Positions 1 to 5,491 are shown, numbered from the stretch's first letter. The stretch is DNA of 5,491 bases from an uncultured Lachnospiraceae bacterium (GCA_902783305.1 CACZQU010000399.1:1-5491); one strand, 5' to 3'. Program-made: numbers and translations. Notes: generated by a model not told the origin, from the sequence alone.

Positions 1-456
1 ATACAGAACCACGCCGCAGCCCGCTGGAATCGCCGCGGCTGCATTGGCCAGAAGACCCGCGGCCAGAGGAAGCATCACCGGAAAGCCAAAGCTCAGGGAA
101 ATCGGCGTCAGGAGAAGGATAATCCCTGTCCCCGCACTATACCGCAGAAAAAAGATAACCATCAGCAGCATCAGTACGGCAAGAAACCCGGCGACTTCCA
201 TTCCCAGCGCATACCCGTGGATGACAATCATCAGACATCCGACAAAGGCGGTAAACTGAGCCGGAAGAATGGCACAGATGACAGCCAGCACAATGACGAT
301 CTGAGTACTGTTGAGCTGCGGCATATACCCCATATTGATGTTCAGCCACCGGAACAGATAAAAAGCTACAGCAAATTTAATCAGCGGCATGATATATGCT
401 TCTGATTCCCCCAAAAAATACTTCACTTTTTGTTTGAATTCCAATAACGCGGTCAT
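1..456 (-). CDS. Multi-spanning membrane protein of unknown function, 3' end cut off by the window
   Basis: The reading frame starts at ATG 456-454 and stays open to position 1, giving 152 residues with no stop, so the gene continues outside the window. AGGAGG lies 6 bases before the ATG. After a short charged N-terminus (about residues 1-20, with several Lys and Glu) the protein is almost wholly hydrophobic. Likely membrane segments lie near residues 22-38, 52-64, 67-80, 86-104, 110-124 and 127-147. A GYMPQLN stretch follows the first segment. I see no catalytic motif, ATP-binding motif or signal peptidase site. The start overlaps the stop of the upstream gene in an ATGA (453-456), so the two are probably translationally coupled and may work together in the membrane. 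It resembles a conserved but uncharacterised Lachnospiraceae membrane protein that I recall only loosely. I assign no function. That it is a real gene is well supported by its start, coupling and hydrophobic pattern. Confidence 0.8.
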   Translation of the reverse strand, partial: MTALLEFKQKVKYFLGESEAYIMPLIKFAVAFYLFRWLNINMGYMPQLNSTQIVIVLAVICAILPAQFTAFVGCLMIVIHGYALGMEVAGFLAVLMLLMVIFFLRYSAGTGIILLLTPISLSFGFPVMLPLAAGLLANAAAAIPAGCGVVLY

Positions 457-884
457 CTTTTGCCTCCTGAGCGTGAATGGGACTGAAGCATTTTGTCCTC
501 ATACTGATACATTTTCTCAACCTTTGTCAGCTGTTCATAATACTTCCTGACGCTTTTTTTTGCAAGGTAATATTTTACATTGTAAAGAATGAAGGTCAGA
601 AACGTATAAGCGCCTAAGATAATCCCATAGCCTGCAATCAGATAGAACGCCAGTTTCTTCAGATCCATCTTATGAATGTTCTCCATCAGAAAGTCTGTAT
701 TGTACATGGCGACAAGGGCCATAAGCAGAAGATAGCCGATCGTGACAAGAAAAAGATTGCGGATCAGGGCCTGTCCGACATAGTCGCTTCTGAAATATTT
801 ACTGATCGGGAAGTATTTCTTTCCTTCTTTTTTTTCGTACAAAGCAAGCCTGTTCATCGCCTTGATTTTCTCTTCGTTCAGCAT
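453..884 (-). CDS. Small two-pass membrane protein of unknown function (143 aa)
   Basis: Starting at ATG 884-882 the product is 143 residues. I chose this start because AAAGGA precedes it at normal spacing and because it begins with a charged helix (MLNEEKIKAMNRLALYEKKEG). The frame is open further upstream to 1088, but that extension would cross the terminator, promoter and leader RNA and has poor protein character. Residues 1-36 are basic and cytoplasmic-looking. Two membrane segments follow at about 40-60 and 78-102, and a basic, helix-forming, possibly coiled-coil tail rich in Lys and Tyr covers about 105-132. No enzymatic motif is seen. It is the first gene of a unit with its own promoter, and its TGA overlaps the next ATG. 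The layout suggests a two-component membrane assembly with its downstream partner, but this is inference. Function is unknown. Confidence 0.82.
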   Translation of the reverse strand: MLNEEKIKAMNRLALYEKKEGKKYFPISKYFRSDYVGQALIRNLFLVTIGYLLLMALVAMYNTDFLMENIHKMDLKKLAFYLIAGYGIILGAYTFLTFILYNVKYYLAKKSVRKYYEQLTKVEKMYQYEDKMLQSHSRSGGKR

Positions 885-906
885 GTCCAATCCTTTCCGA
901 TATCCT

Positions 907-1014
907 GGAAGCGTTTCATACCCGGAGCCAAAAAATGTCCGTCTTCTGCGCATACCGCGCGGGCGGCAGAGCAGATCCTCCAGGGATCTGTCCAGGCGCG
1001 TGCAGTATGCTTCC
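907..1014 (-). promoter_or_regulatory. Structured 5' leader RNA upstream of the two-gene membrane operon
   Basis: Between the promoter and the ATG at 884 the transcript would carry a leader of about 145 bases. Three perfectly complementary nested helices are visible: 1005-1010 with 950-955 (GCATAC/GTATGC), 996-1000 with 956-960 (CGCGC/GCGCG), and 984-990 with 972-978 (CAGATCC/GGATCTG, loop CTGGA). The first two stack directly on the 3' side and are separated by TGCA on the 5' side. A competing pairing exists: GGAAGC at 1014-1009 with GCTTCC at 912-907, extended by ATAC/GTAT at 1008-1005 and 921-918 across a 5-base bulge. That would break the first helix. I do not recognise a known riboswitch, T-box, 6S or SRP signature. 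The helices are seen in the sequence; a regulatory role is inference. Confidence 0.45.
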
Positions 1015-1034
1015 CCGCTGAATCGGGCAGTATC

Positions 1035-1058
1035 ATTGTAGCACAAGTCTTCTGTCAA
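1035..1058 (-). promoter_or_regulatory. Candidate sigma-A promoter for the membrane-protein operon
   Basis: Reading the minus strand, TACAAT (1040-1035) is preceded by TG one base upstream, which makes an extended -10 element (TGCTACAAT). A perfect TTGACA lies at 1058-1053, but the spacer to TACAAT is only 12 bases. Using TTGACA with a 17-base spacer would put the -10 at TGATAC, a weak match. The extended -10 therefore probably carries most of the recognition. The element sits directly after a terminator and before a structured leader, which makes an independent transcription start here plausible. The expected start of transcription is near 1028. Confidence 0.55.
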
Positions 1059-1086
1059 AAAAAGCCTAAAGTTCCCATATTTAGGC
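1057..1086 (-). terminator. Intrinsic terminator ending transcription from the comF side
   Basis: On the minus strand GCCTAAA (1086-1080) and TTTAGGC (1070-1064) form a perfect 7-bp stem with a 9-base loop, followed immediately by seven T (1063-1057). This is the standard Rho-independent layout. The opposite strand has no T-run after the hairpin, so it works in one direction. It closes the mreB-recD2-comF side and isolates it from the downstream membrane genes. The first bases of the next promoter's TTGACA (1058-1053) overlap the last two T of the run. Confidence 0.8.
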
Positions 1087-1093
1087 AATCCAT

Positions 1094-1205
1094 CAGTTAC
1101 CGGATACTATTTGCGGCTTAACCGTAAAGCCCGCGCGGGGAAGGTCAGACCATGAATCGTAACAGTTACCGGATACTATTCACGACTTACCTGTAAAGCC
1201 GCGCG
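1094..1205. repeat. Two tandem copies of a ~43-base intergenic repeat
   Basis: The 18-base core CAGTTACCGGATACTATT occurs identically at 1094-1111 and 1163-1180, a period of 69 bases. Similarity continues with differences through GTAAAGCC and a GCGCG tail, to about 1136 and 1205. On the minus strand the second-read copy contains a small hairpin (GGCTT/AAGCC, about 1131-1115). The other has a weaker counterpart (CTTTAC/GTAAG). The 26 bases between the copies hold most of one arm of the inverted repeat that brackets comF. The layout resembles a dispersed intergenic repeat of REP type. No coding capacity is seen apart from a 10-codon ORF. Whether it is multi-copy in the genome cannot be told from this window. 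Confidence 0.65.
1133..1155. repeat. Left arm of an inverted repeat bracketing comF
   Basis: The reverse complement of this 23-base segment begins TCATGGTCTGACCTTCCCC and ends GCGC. It matches positions 1971-1992 except for one extra C in the C-run. The two arms lie in opposite orientation on either side of comF. Confidence 0.65.
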
Positions 1206-1214
1206 CATAAGGCT

Positions 1215-1943
1215 TCACCCTCCTTTGCTTCTCCCTATGCATACCGTGCAGACATAAACCTCCCTGGCACCGGCTTCCTTCAGCCGTCTGGCAAGGGCGT
1301 CTGCCGTGCTGCCTGTGGTGAACACATCGTCAACAATCAGAATCGTGAGCCCGTCAGCCTTTTTCAGTACCTTCAGGGACTGATAGAGATTATTCCGTCT
1401 CTGGACGGCGTTCAGGGTTTTCTGCGACCGGGTGGGAGCTGTTTTTACCACCATCTTTTCGTCACAGGGAATATGGGTCAGCGCGGAAAGCTCCCTGGCA
1501 ATCAGCGCAGACTGGTTATATCCTCTGAGCCTCTCCTTTGCCGGATACATAGGTACCGGAACAATCCGGTCCGGTTTCCAGACCGCCAGCCGGCTCCCGC
1601 CATATACAGCCATCGCCCTGGCGTAAAAGCGGGCGTACTCAAGATGGCCGGAGTACTTAAAGGCCAGAATGGATTTTTTCATCGGGTCTTCATAATGAAA
1701 GATTCCCGTCCCTTCCGAAAAATACCGGGTAAACTTAAGGCAATCCGGACAATATTCGGCCTGCCCGTCTGCCAGCTTGCCGCAGCGAAGGCACCGATGC
1801 CCCGTAAGGGGCCGGAGGCGGGACTGGCACTTCGGGCAGATCAGCCTGGAGGGATCCTTAAGAACCTTCAGACAGACCGCGCAATGTCTGGGGTAAAGCA
1901 GGTCCAGTATTTTTCCGATAATCGTTTCCTGATTTGTTTTCAC
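1215..1943 (-). CDS. comF: ComF family protein (zinc-finger plus phosphoribosyltransferase-like domain)
   Basis: ComF/ComFC proteins are cytoplasmic and help handle incoming single-stranded DNA during natural transformation. They are widely conserved even where competence has not been shown. The 242-residue product has four CxxC pairs (C21/C24, C36/C39, C51/C54, C65/C68), forming the N-terminal zinc-ribbon region. A type I phosphoribosyltransferase-like domain follows, with PVPMY at 129-133, RLRGYNQS at 138-145, the SQKTLNAVQRRNN segment at 173-185, and the PRPP-binding loop ILIVDDVFTTGSTA at 201-214. Length and domain order are normal and no motif is lost. The start is GTG 1943-1941. An in-frame TAA directly upstream rules out a longer form, and no convincing Shine-Dalgarno precedes it. 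It lies 80 bases downstream of recD2 with no visible promoter or terminator between, so read-through from recD2 is likely. An inverted repeat brackets the gene. Confidence 0.93.
   Translation of the reverse strand: MKTNQETIIGKILDLLYPRHCAVCLKVLKDPSRLICPKCQSRLRPLTGHRCLRCGKLADGQAEYCPDCLKFTRYFSEGTGIFHYEDPMKKSILAFKYSGHLEYARFYARAMAVYGGSRLAVWKPDRIVPVPMYPAKERLRGYNQSALIARELSALTHIPCDEKMVVKTAPTRSQKTLNAVQRRNNLYQSLKVLKKADGLTILIVDDVFTTGSTADALARRLKEAGAREVYVCTVCIGRSKGG
1219..1224 (-). promoter_or_regulatory. Orphan Shine-Dalgarno sequence overlapping the comF 3' end
   Basis: The last codons of comF read AAAGGAGGG before TGA, an excellent ribosome binding site. The only ATG at a workable distance (1208-1206, spacing 10) opens a 10-codon frame that ends in TAG inside the repeat. 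The site may be a relic of a downstream gene that was once coupled to comF and was displaced when the repeat block arrived, or it may simply encode the Lys-Gly-Gly tail. It is clearly seen; the relic idea is inference. Confidence 0.4.
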
Positions 1944-1970
1944 TTATTTCTGTTCGCAAGCGCCGCTCTG

Positions 1971-1992
1971 TCATGGTCTGACCTTCCCGCGC
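1971..1992. repeat. Right arm of an inverted repeat bracketing comF
   Basis: This 22-base segment lies in the recD2-comF gap, 27 bases before the comF start. It is the near-exact inverted counterpart of 1133-1155, with one C missing. It also contains GGTCAGACC, a small palindrome, on the minus strand. Confidence 0.65.
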
Positions 1993-2023
1993 ACGTCGTT
2001 GACCGCTGACCGGGAACAACAGC

Positions 2024-4279
2024 TTATCCTGTCTGTCTCCGGGAAAATGATTCGCTCCTGAATTCCCTGAGTCTCTCATCCAGCGAGCTGTATCTCAGGA
2101 TCTGGCTTTCATTCGAAATCATCCGGGCAACAGCTTCTTCGTTTCCCACTATCGTCACACATTTCTTTGCCCTGGTCACCGCAGTGTAGAGAAGATTCCG
2201 GTTCATCAGCATCTGCGGTCCTCCGAGGAGGGGCAGAATCACCGCGGGATACTCTGAGCCCTGGGATTTGTGGACGGTGACCGCATAAGCCAGCTCAAGC
2301 TCCTCCAGCTGGGTATATTCATAATCGGCAAACCGGTTTTCCTCGAAGACAACCGTGACAATCTTGTTGAAATCATCGATCGACCGGATCACTCCCATGT
2401 CTCCGTTAAAAACGCCAAGGCCGTTCTCCGCCACGACGCCTCTTGCTCCCTGAAGCTCCCATTCCATCTGATAATTGTTTCTGATCTGCATGACCTTGTC
2501 TCCTGTCCGGAAAATCCGGCCGGCCTGCTCTGTCTCGATTTTGGAAGGATCAGGAGGATTCAGGTATTGCTGCAGAATCCGGTTCAGGTTTTCTACCCCC
2601 AGAACGCCCTTTCTCATGGGGGTCAGAACCTGAATATCATAAGGCTTTGCCTCTACATAAGGCGGAAGCTTTTCCTGAATCAGAACCAGCAGCACCTTGA
2701 GAACCTGGGCAGCTTCGCTGCGCTTCAGGAAGAAAAAATCCTTGCTCCGGTTATCCAGTGGAATCTGCTCCCCCCGGTTGATTTTGTGTGCATTCACCAC
2801 AATGTCGCTGTGGCTCGCCTGGCGGAAAATTTTTGTCAGCTCCACGACAGAAAAGCTTCCGCTCCGGATCATATCCCTGAGTACATTTCCAGGGCCGACA
2901 CTGGGCAGCTGGTTTTCATCTCCCACCAACACCAGTATGGTGCCCGGAACCACCGCTTCAAGCAGAGAATGCATCAGATAAATATCCACCATCGACATTT
3001 CGTCGATGATGATGACATCCGTCTTCAGCGGGTTTTGCGCATTTCTGGCAAAGCTTGCCGGCTGATCCTGTTCCTCGTCATCGGGAATTGCTGACAGCTC
3101 CAGAAGTCTGTGGATCGTCGAAGCTTCCCGCCCGGAAGCCTCCGTCATTCTTTTTGCGGCCCGTCCGGTGGGAGCCGCCAGCCGGATGCTGAGTCCTTCT
3201 GACTCAAACAGACGGATCATGGCATTGATGGTTGTCGTTTTTCCCGTCCCCGGGCCTCCGGTCAGGATAAACACTCCATTTTCAAACGCCTGCATCACCG
3301 ATTCCTTCTGCAGCTTCTCCAGTTCGATCCCGGTCCCGGTTTCTATTGCCTCCAGCCGTTTTCGGACGCTTTCCCTGTCCCGCTCAAAGGAAATATTCAG
3401 TTCATTCAGAAGCCTCGCGGTATCCAGCTCCAGATAGTACAGGTTGGAGGGATATACTCTCAGGCTTTCCCCCCTCTCCTTAAGGACAGCCTTCCCCTCC
3501 AGGGCAAGATCCATGACATGCTTTTCCATGTATGCCGGGCTGACGCCAAGAAGTCTTTCCGCCCGGGCAAACAGCTTCTCCTTCGGGAGATAACAGTTTC
3601 CCTCCGACTGCGCGAGGCTGAGGCAATACAGAATCCCGCTGTGAATCCGGTAATCCGAATCCACATGGATCCCGATTCTGCCGGCAATCTCATCCGCCGT
3701 CATAAATCCGACTCCCCGGATGTCCTCAGCCAGCCGGTATGGGTTTTCCTGAAGGATTCCGTAAAGGTCAGAGCCGTATTTCTGATAAATTCTGACTCCC
3801 AGGCTCAGGGAAATACCGTATTTCTGCAAATAGACCATAGCCTTGCGCATCTGCGCTTTTTCCCTGAACTGACTGGCAATATCCTCCGCCATCCTGCGGC
3901 TGATTCCTTTTACCTGAACCAGCTTCTCCGGTTCGTCCTCAATCACCCTCAGGGTATCATCCGAAAACAGGCGGACGATTCTCGCCGCCAGAGCAGGTCC
4001 GATTCCCCGGATGGCTCCGGAGCCAAGATATCTTTCGATTCCGTCCCTGTCCTGGGGAGTCTTCTCTTCATAGCTGTCGATACGGAACTGTCTTCCATAG
4101 ACCGCGTGAGTGATGTATTCGCCTCCGGCTTCGATGCTCATCCCCGTCACAGCCTGGGGCAGGGTGCCTACACAGGTCAGGCTTCGGCTGCCCTGAGTGC
4201 GTCCCAGTTCAAAGACGGTATATCCATTGTCTTCGTTCCGAAAAATAATATGGTCAATATATCCTTTGACTTTCTCCAT
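2024..4279 (-). CDS. recD2: RecD2-type ATP-dependent DNA helicase (SF1B)
   Basis: RecD2 is a 5'-3' DNA helicase of superfamily 1B, related to RecD but acting without RecBC. It is implicated in DNA repair, fork maintenance and recombination control. From ATG 4279 the product has 751 residues, typical for the family. The N-terminal ~75 residues form the expected small beta domain (VKGYIDHIIFRNEDNGYTVF). Helix-hairpin-helix motifs follow near 90-102 (IRGIGPALAARIV), 123-135 and 187-199. The helicase core has Walker A GGPGTGKTTT at 341-350, motif Ia APTGRAAKR at 369-377, Walker B DEMS at 426-429, motif III VGDENQLPSVGPG at 452-464, FRQ at 485-487, motif V TVHKSQGSEY at 668-677 and motif VI YTAVTRAKK at 698-706. 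All are intact. A GTG start at 4294 (751+5 residues, GAGG only 4 bases away) is possible. I prefer the ATG because GGAAGAAG precedes it and the family usually starts at MEKVKGY. It follows mreB closely, so co-transcription is likely. Confidence 0.96.
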   Translation of the reverse strand: MEKVKGYIDHIIFRNEDNGYTVFELGRTQGSRSLTCVGTLPQAVTGMSIEAGGEYITHAVYGRQFRIDSYEEKTPQDRDGIERYLGSGAIRGIGPALAARIVRLFSDDTLRVIEDEPEKLVQVKGISRRMAEDIASQFREKAQMRKAMVYLQKYGISLSLGVRIYQKYGSDLYGILQENPYRLAEDIRGVGFMTADEIAGRIGIHVDSDYRIHSGILYCLSLAQSEGNCYLPKEKLFARAERLLGVSPAYMEKHVMDLALEGKAVLKERGESLRVYPSNLYYLELDTARLLNELNISFERDRESVRKRLEAIETGTGIELEKLQKESVMQAFENGVFILTGGPGTGKTTTINAMIRLFESEGLSIRLAAPTGRAAKRMTEASGREASTIHRLLELSAIPDDEEQDQPASFARNAQNPLKTDVIIIDEMSMVDIYLMHSLLEAVVPGTILVLVGDENQLPSVGPGNVLRDMIRSGSFSVVELTKIFRQASHSDIVVNAHKINRGEQIPLDNRSKDFFFLKRSEAAQVLKVLLVLIQEKLPPYVEAKPYDIQVLTPMRKGVLGVENLNRILQQYLNPPDPSKIETEQAGRIFRTGDKVMQIRNNYQMEWELQGARGVVAENGLGVFNGDMGVIRSIDDFNKIVTVVFEENRFADYEYTQLEELELAYAVTVHKSQGSEYPAVILPLLGGPQMLMNRNLLYTAVTRAKKCVTIVGNEEAVARMISNESQILRYSSLDERLREFRSESFSRRQTG

Positions 4280-4315
4280 CAGTTCTTCTTCCACTTATCC
4301 TCAAGGAACCTTTGA

Positions 4316-5302
4316 TTACAACCGGTTTGCTGCCATCTGGGCGTATTTTCCGGTTCCGATCGCGGTGACGGACTCGGCGTTGGCCACCGTGAGGGTGCTC
4401 ACACCGGTTCTTTGCTGAACCAGCGTATCCATGGATTGAAGAAGAGCTCCGCCGCCGGTCAGAATAATGCCCCGGTCTACGATATCCGCTGCCAGCTCGG
4501 GCGGAGTTTTTTCCAGAATGGAGTGGATCAGCTCCACAATCTGCGTCGTACAGTCCCTGAGGGCAATGCGCATTTCATCGCTTGTGAGCGTGACGATCTT
4601 GGGAAGCCCTGTCAGAATATTTCTTCCCCTGACCTCCATCGTACGTACGCTCAGCTCCTCAGCAGCTGTTCCGATCGTCTTTTTTATGGTCTCCGCCGTC
4701 TCTTCTCCGATAAACAGATTGTGATTTCTTCTCACATACGTCATGATCGCCTGATTGAAATTGTCTCCGCCCACTTTAATCGATGCAGAGGTAACCACTC
4801 CGGACATGGAAAGCACGGCAGCATCCGTGGTTCCCGCCCCGATATCCACTACCAGGTTGCCGGAGGGCCGGGAAACATCCAGTCCCGCCCCCAGTGCCGC
4901 GGCGATAGGAGCGGAGACGAGATAAACCTTTCTGGCACCTGCCTGATAAGCCGCCTCCTCCAGAGCCTTACGCCCGATCTGTGTGATCGTTTCCGGCACG
5001 CAGACACTGATCATCGGTTTCCGGAATGCGTATTTTCCAAGAGCTCTGGAGATAAAATGCTTCAGCATTTTTTCGAGAACGATATAGTCGACGATTACTC
5101 CCTGGCGGATCGGCCAGATCACTTCCAGGTTCGTCATCATATTTCCGGTCATCGTCCGGGCTTCTTCCCCGATTGCGCGGATCTTTTCTTCGTTCCTGTC
5201 GTAAATCACCACAGAAGGTTCCTGTAGAATCACGCCTCTCGTTGTGGTACAAACCAGGCTGTTTCTGGTGCCAAGGTCGATGCCGATATCACTGGCTGCC
5301 AT
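4316..5302 (-). CDS. mreB: Divergent MreB-family actin-like protein lacking the catalytic glutamate
   Basis: MreB proteins are bacterial actins that polymerise under the membrane and guide lateral wall synthesis. This one has 328 residues, close to the family norm. It starts at ATG 5302 with a perfect AGGAGG 6 bases upstream. Seen in order: phosphate-1 loop DLGTRNS (9-15), CVPETIT (101-107), phosphate-2 loop DIGAGTTD (153-160), GGDNF (178-182), VRGRNILTGLPK (224-235), ILEKTPPELAADIVDRGIILTGGG (262-285, including the adenosine motif), and TAIGTGKYA (313-321). Several normally invariant positions differ. The EEP motif whose second Glu corresponds to actin Gln137 is SAP (130-132), GGGTTD is GAGTTD, GTANT is GTRNS, and GGDxFDE is GGDNFNQ. 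It is probably a filament-forming paralogue with weak or no ATP hydrolysis, though this is inference. No mreC or mreD lies downstream; recD2 follows instead, which fits an Mbl/MreBH-like stand-alone copy rather than the main mreBCD locus. Confidence 0.93.
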   Translation of the reverse strand: MAASDIGIDLGTRNSLVCTTTRGVILQEPSVVIYDRNEEKIRAIGEEARTMTGNMMTNLEVIWPIRQGVIVDYIVLEKMLKHFISRALGKYAFRKPMISVCVPETITQIGRKALEEAAYQAGARKVYLVSAPIAAALGAGLDVSRPSGNLVVDIGAGTTDAAVLSMSGVVTSASIKVGGDNFNQAIMTYVRRNHNLFIGEETAETIKKTIGTAAEELSVRTMEVRGRNILTGLPKIVTLTSDEMRIALRDCTTQIVELIHSILEKTPPELAADIVDRGIILTGGGALLQSMDTLVQQRTGVSTLTVANAESVTAIGTGKYAQMAANRL

Positions 5303-5367
5303 GATTTGCCTCCTAAACTTCCCCGCCTGAGAGGGCAGGGATCTGATTCCTCAGGTGCTGTCATACC

Positions 5368-5407
5368 GGAAGTACTGAATATCCGGAGCGGATATTTCAG
5401 TACTTCC
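5368..5407 (-). repeat. Near-perfect 18-bp inverted repeat (hairpin) in the mreB leader
   Basis: The arms at 5389-5407 and 5368-5385 pair over 18 bp with one bulged A (on the minus strand) and a 3-base loop, CTC. The stem reads GGAAGTACTGAAATATCCG on its 5' side. No T-run follows on either strand, so it is not an intrinsic terminator. It lies between the candidate promoter and the mreB RBS. Possible roles are an mRNA-stabilising or RNase III-type stem, a protein-binding palindrome, or a dispersed repeat. A second small stem, CCTGAG/CTCAGG (5350-5355 with 5326-5331), lies closer to the RBS. Confidence 0.6.
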
Positions 5408-5456
5408 GCATATACCGCAAGGAACAAATCTGCTTTTCCCTCTGTTTGTTCCCGCG

Positions 5457-5484
5457 AGTATAATAATATGATTGCAGTGCAAAA
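5457..5484 (-). promoter_or_regulatory. Candidate promoter for mreB (and possibly recD2-comF)
   Basis: On the minus strand, TATACT (5462-5457) is a good -10 box inside a locally AT-rich tract. TTTTGC (5484-5479) is a partial -35 box with a 16-base spacer. Transcription would start near 5450, giving a leader of about 148 bases that includes the long hairpin. The -35 match is weak and the window ends just upstream, so other promoters cannot be excluded. Confidence 0.4.
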
Positions 5485-5491
5485 TGACTCC

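Noticed and set aside
885..1088. N-terminal extension of the 143-aa membrane protein to 211 residues
   Set aside because: The extension reads through a terminator, promoter and leader helices, has low-complexity Arg/Cys-rich character, and the ATG at 884 has a good ribosome binding site.
672..1121. Plus-strand 149-aa ORF
   Set aside because: It is antisense to the membrane gene, leader and terminator, has no ribosome binding site or recognisable protein features, and is a shadow frame.
1094..1205. CRISPR array
   Set aside because: There are only two imperfect units, the repeat tails diverge, and no spacer series or cas gene is present.
1858..2079. Minus-strand 73-aa ORF across the recD2-comF gap
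   Set aside because: It overlaps both neighbours out of frame and has no family resemblance. Its internal ATG at 1974 has a plausible ribosome site, so it is mentioned only as a possible leader frame for comF.
2270..3094. Plus-strand 274-aa ORF inside recD2
   Set aside because: It lies entirely antisense to well-conserved helicase motifs and its translation matches no family I know.
3518..4315. Plus-strand 265-aa ORF
   Set aside because: Antisense shadow of the recD2 N-terminal half; codon pattern follows the recD2 frame.
4412..5227. Plus-strand 271-aa ORF
   Set aside because: Antisense shadow of mreB, with a composition (many His, Arg, Cys) typical of spurious frames.
5368..5407. Intrinsic terminator of a gene upstream of mreB
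   Set aside because: The stem is strong, but no T-run follows on either strand.
5230..5427. Minus-strand 65-aa ORF upstream of mreB
   Set aside because: It runs through the leader hairpin into mreB in another frame, and its start has no ribosome binding site.

Overview
The window is a compact stretch of a Gram-positive, Clostridia-type chromosome of medium GC content. Protein wording in MreB, RecD2 and ComF, strong AGGAGG ribosome binding sites, and the two small membrane proteins at the left end resemble Lachnospiraceae. That placement is inferred from remembered family sequences, not from a search. All five supported genes lie on the minus strand, so transcription runs from high to low coordinates.

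Reading in the direction of transcription: a candidate promoter (5457-5484) is followed by a leader with a long near-perfect hairpin (5368-5407) and a strong RBS. Next come a divergent MreB-family actin homologue (4316-5302), the RecD2 helicase (recD2, 2024-4279) 36 bases later, and the ComF phosphoribosyltransferase-like protein (comF, 1215-1943). No terminator is visible between these three, so they may share one transcript. comF is bracketed by a 22-23 base inverted repeat (1971-1992 and 1133-1155). It starts at GTG without a recognisable Shine-Dalgarno sequence, and its 3' end carries a Shine-Dalgarno sequence that serves no real gene.

The 330-base gap downstream of comF (885-1214) is information-rich. 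It holds two tandem copies of a ~43-base hairpin-bearing repeat, a clear intrinsic terminator (1057-1086), a promoter whose -35 box overlaps the terminator's T-run, and a leader RNA with three nested helices and a possible alternative pairing. That leader precedes two translationally coupled membrane-protein genes of unknown function. The first encodes a 143-residue protein with two membrane segments (453-884). The second encodes a multi-spanning protein cut by the window edge (1-456).

MreB would act in cell shape and wall synthesis, RecD2 in DNA repair and recombination, and ComF in handling incoming single-stranded DNA during transformation. Nothing here is a clear new defence or mobile system. 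The items most worth a second look are the MreB paralogue that lacks the conserved catalytic glutamate, the structured leader at 907-1014, and the repeats surrounding comF.
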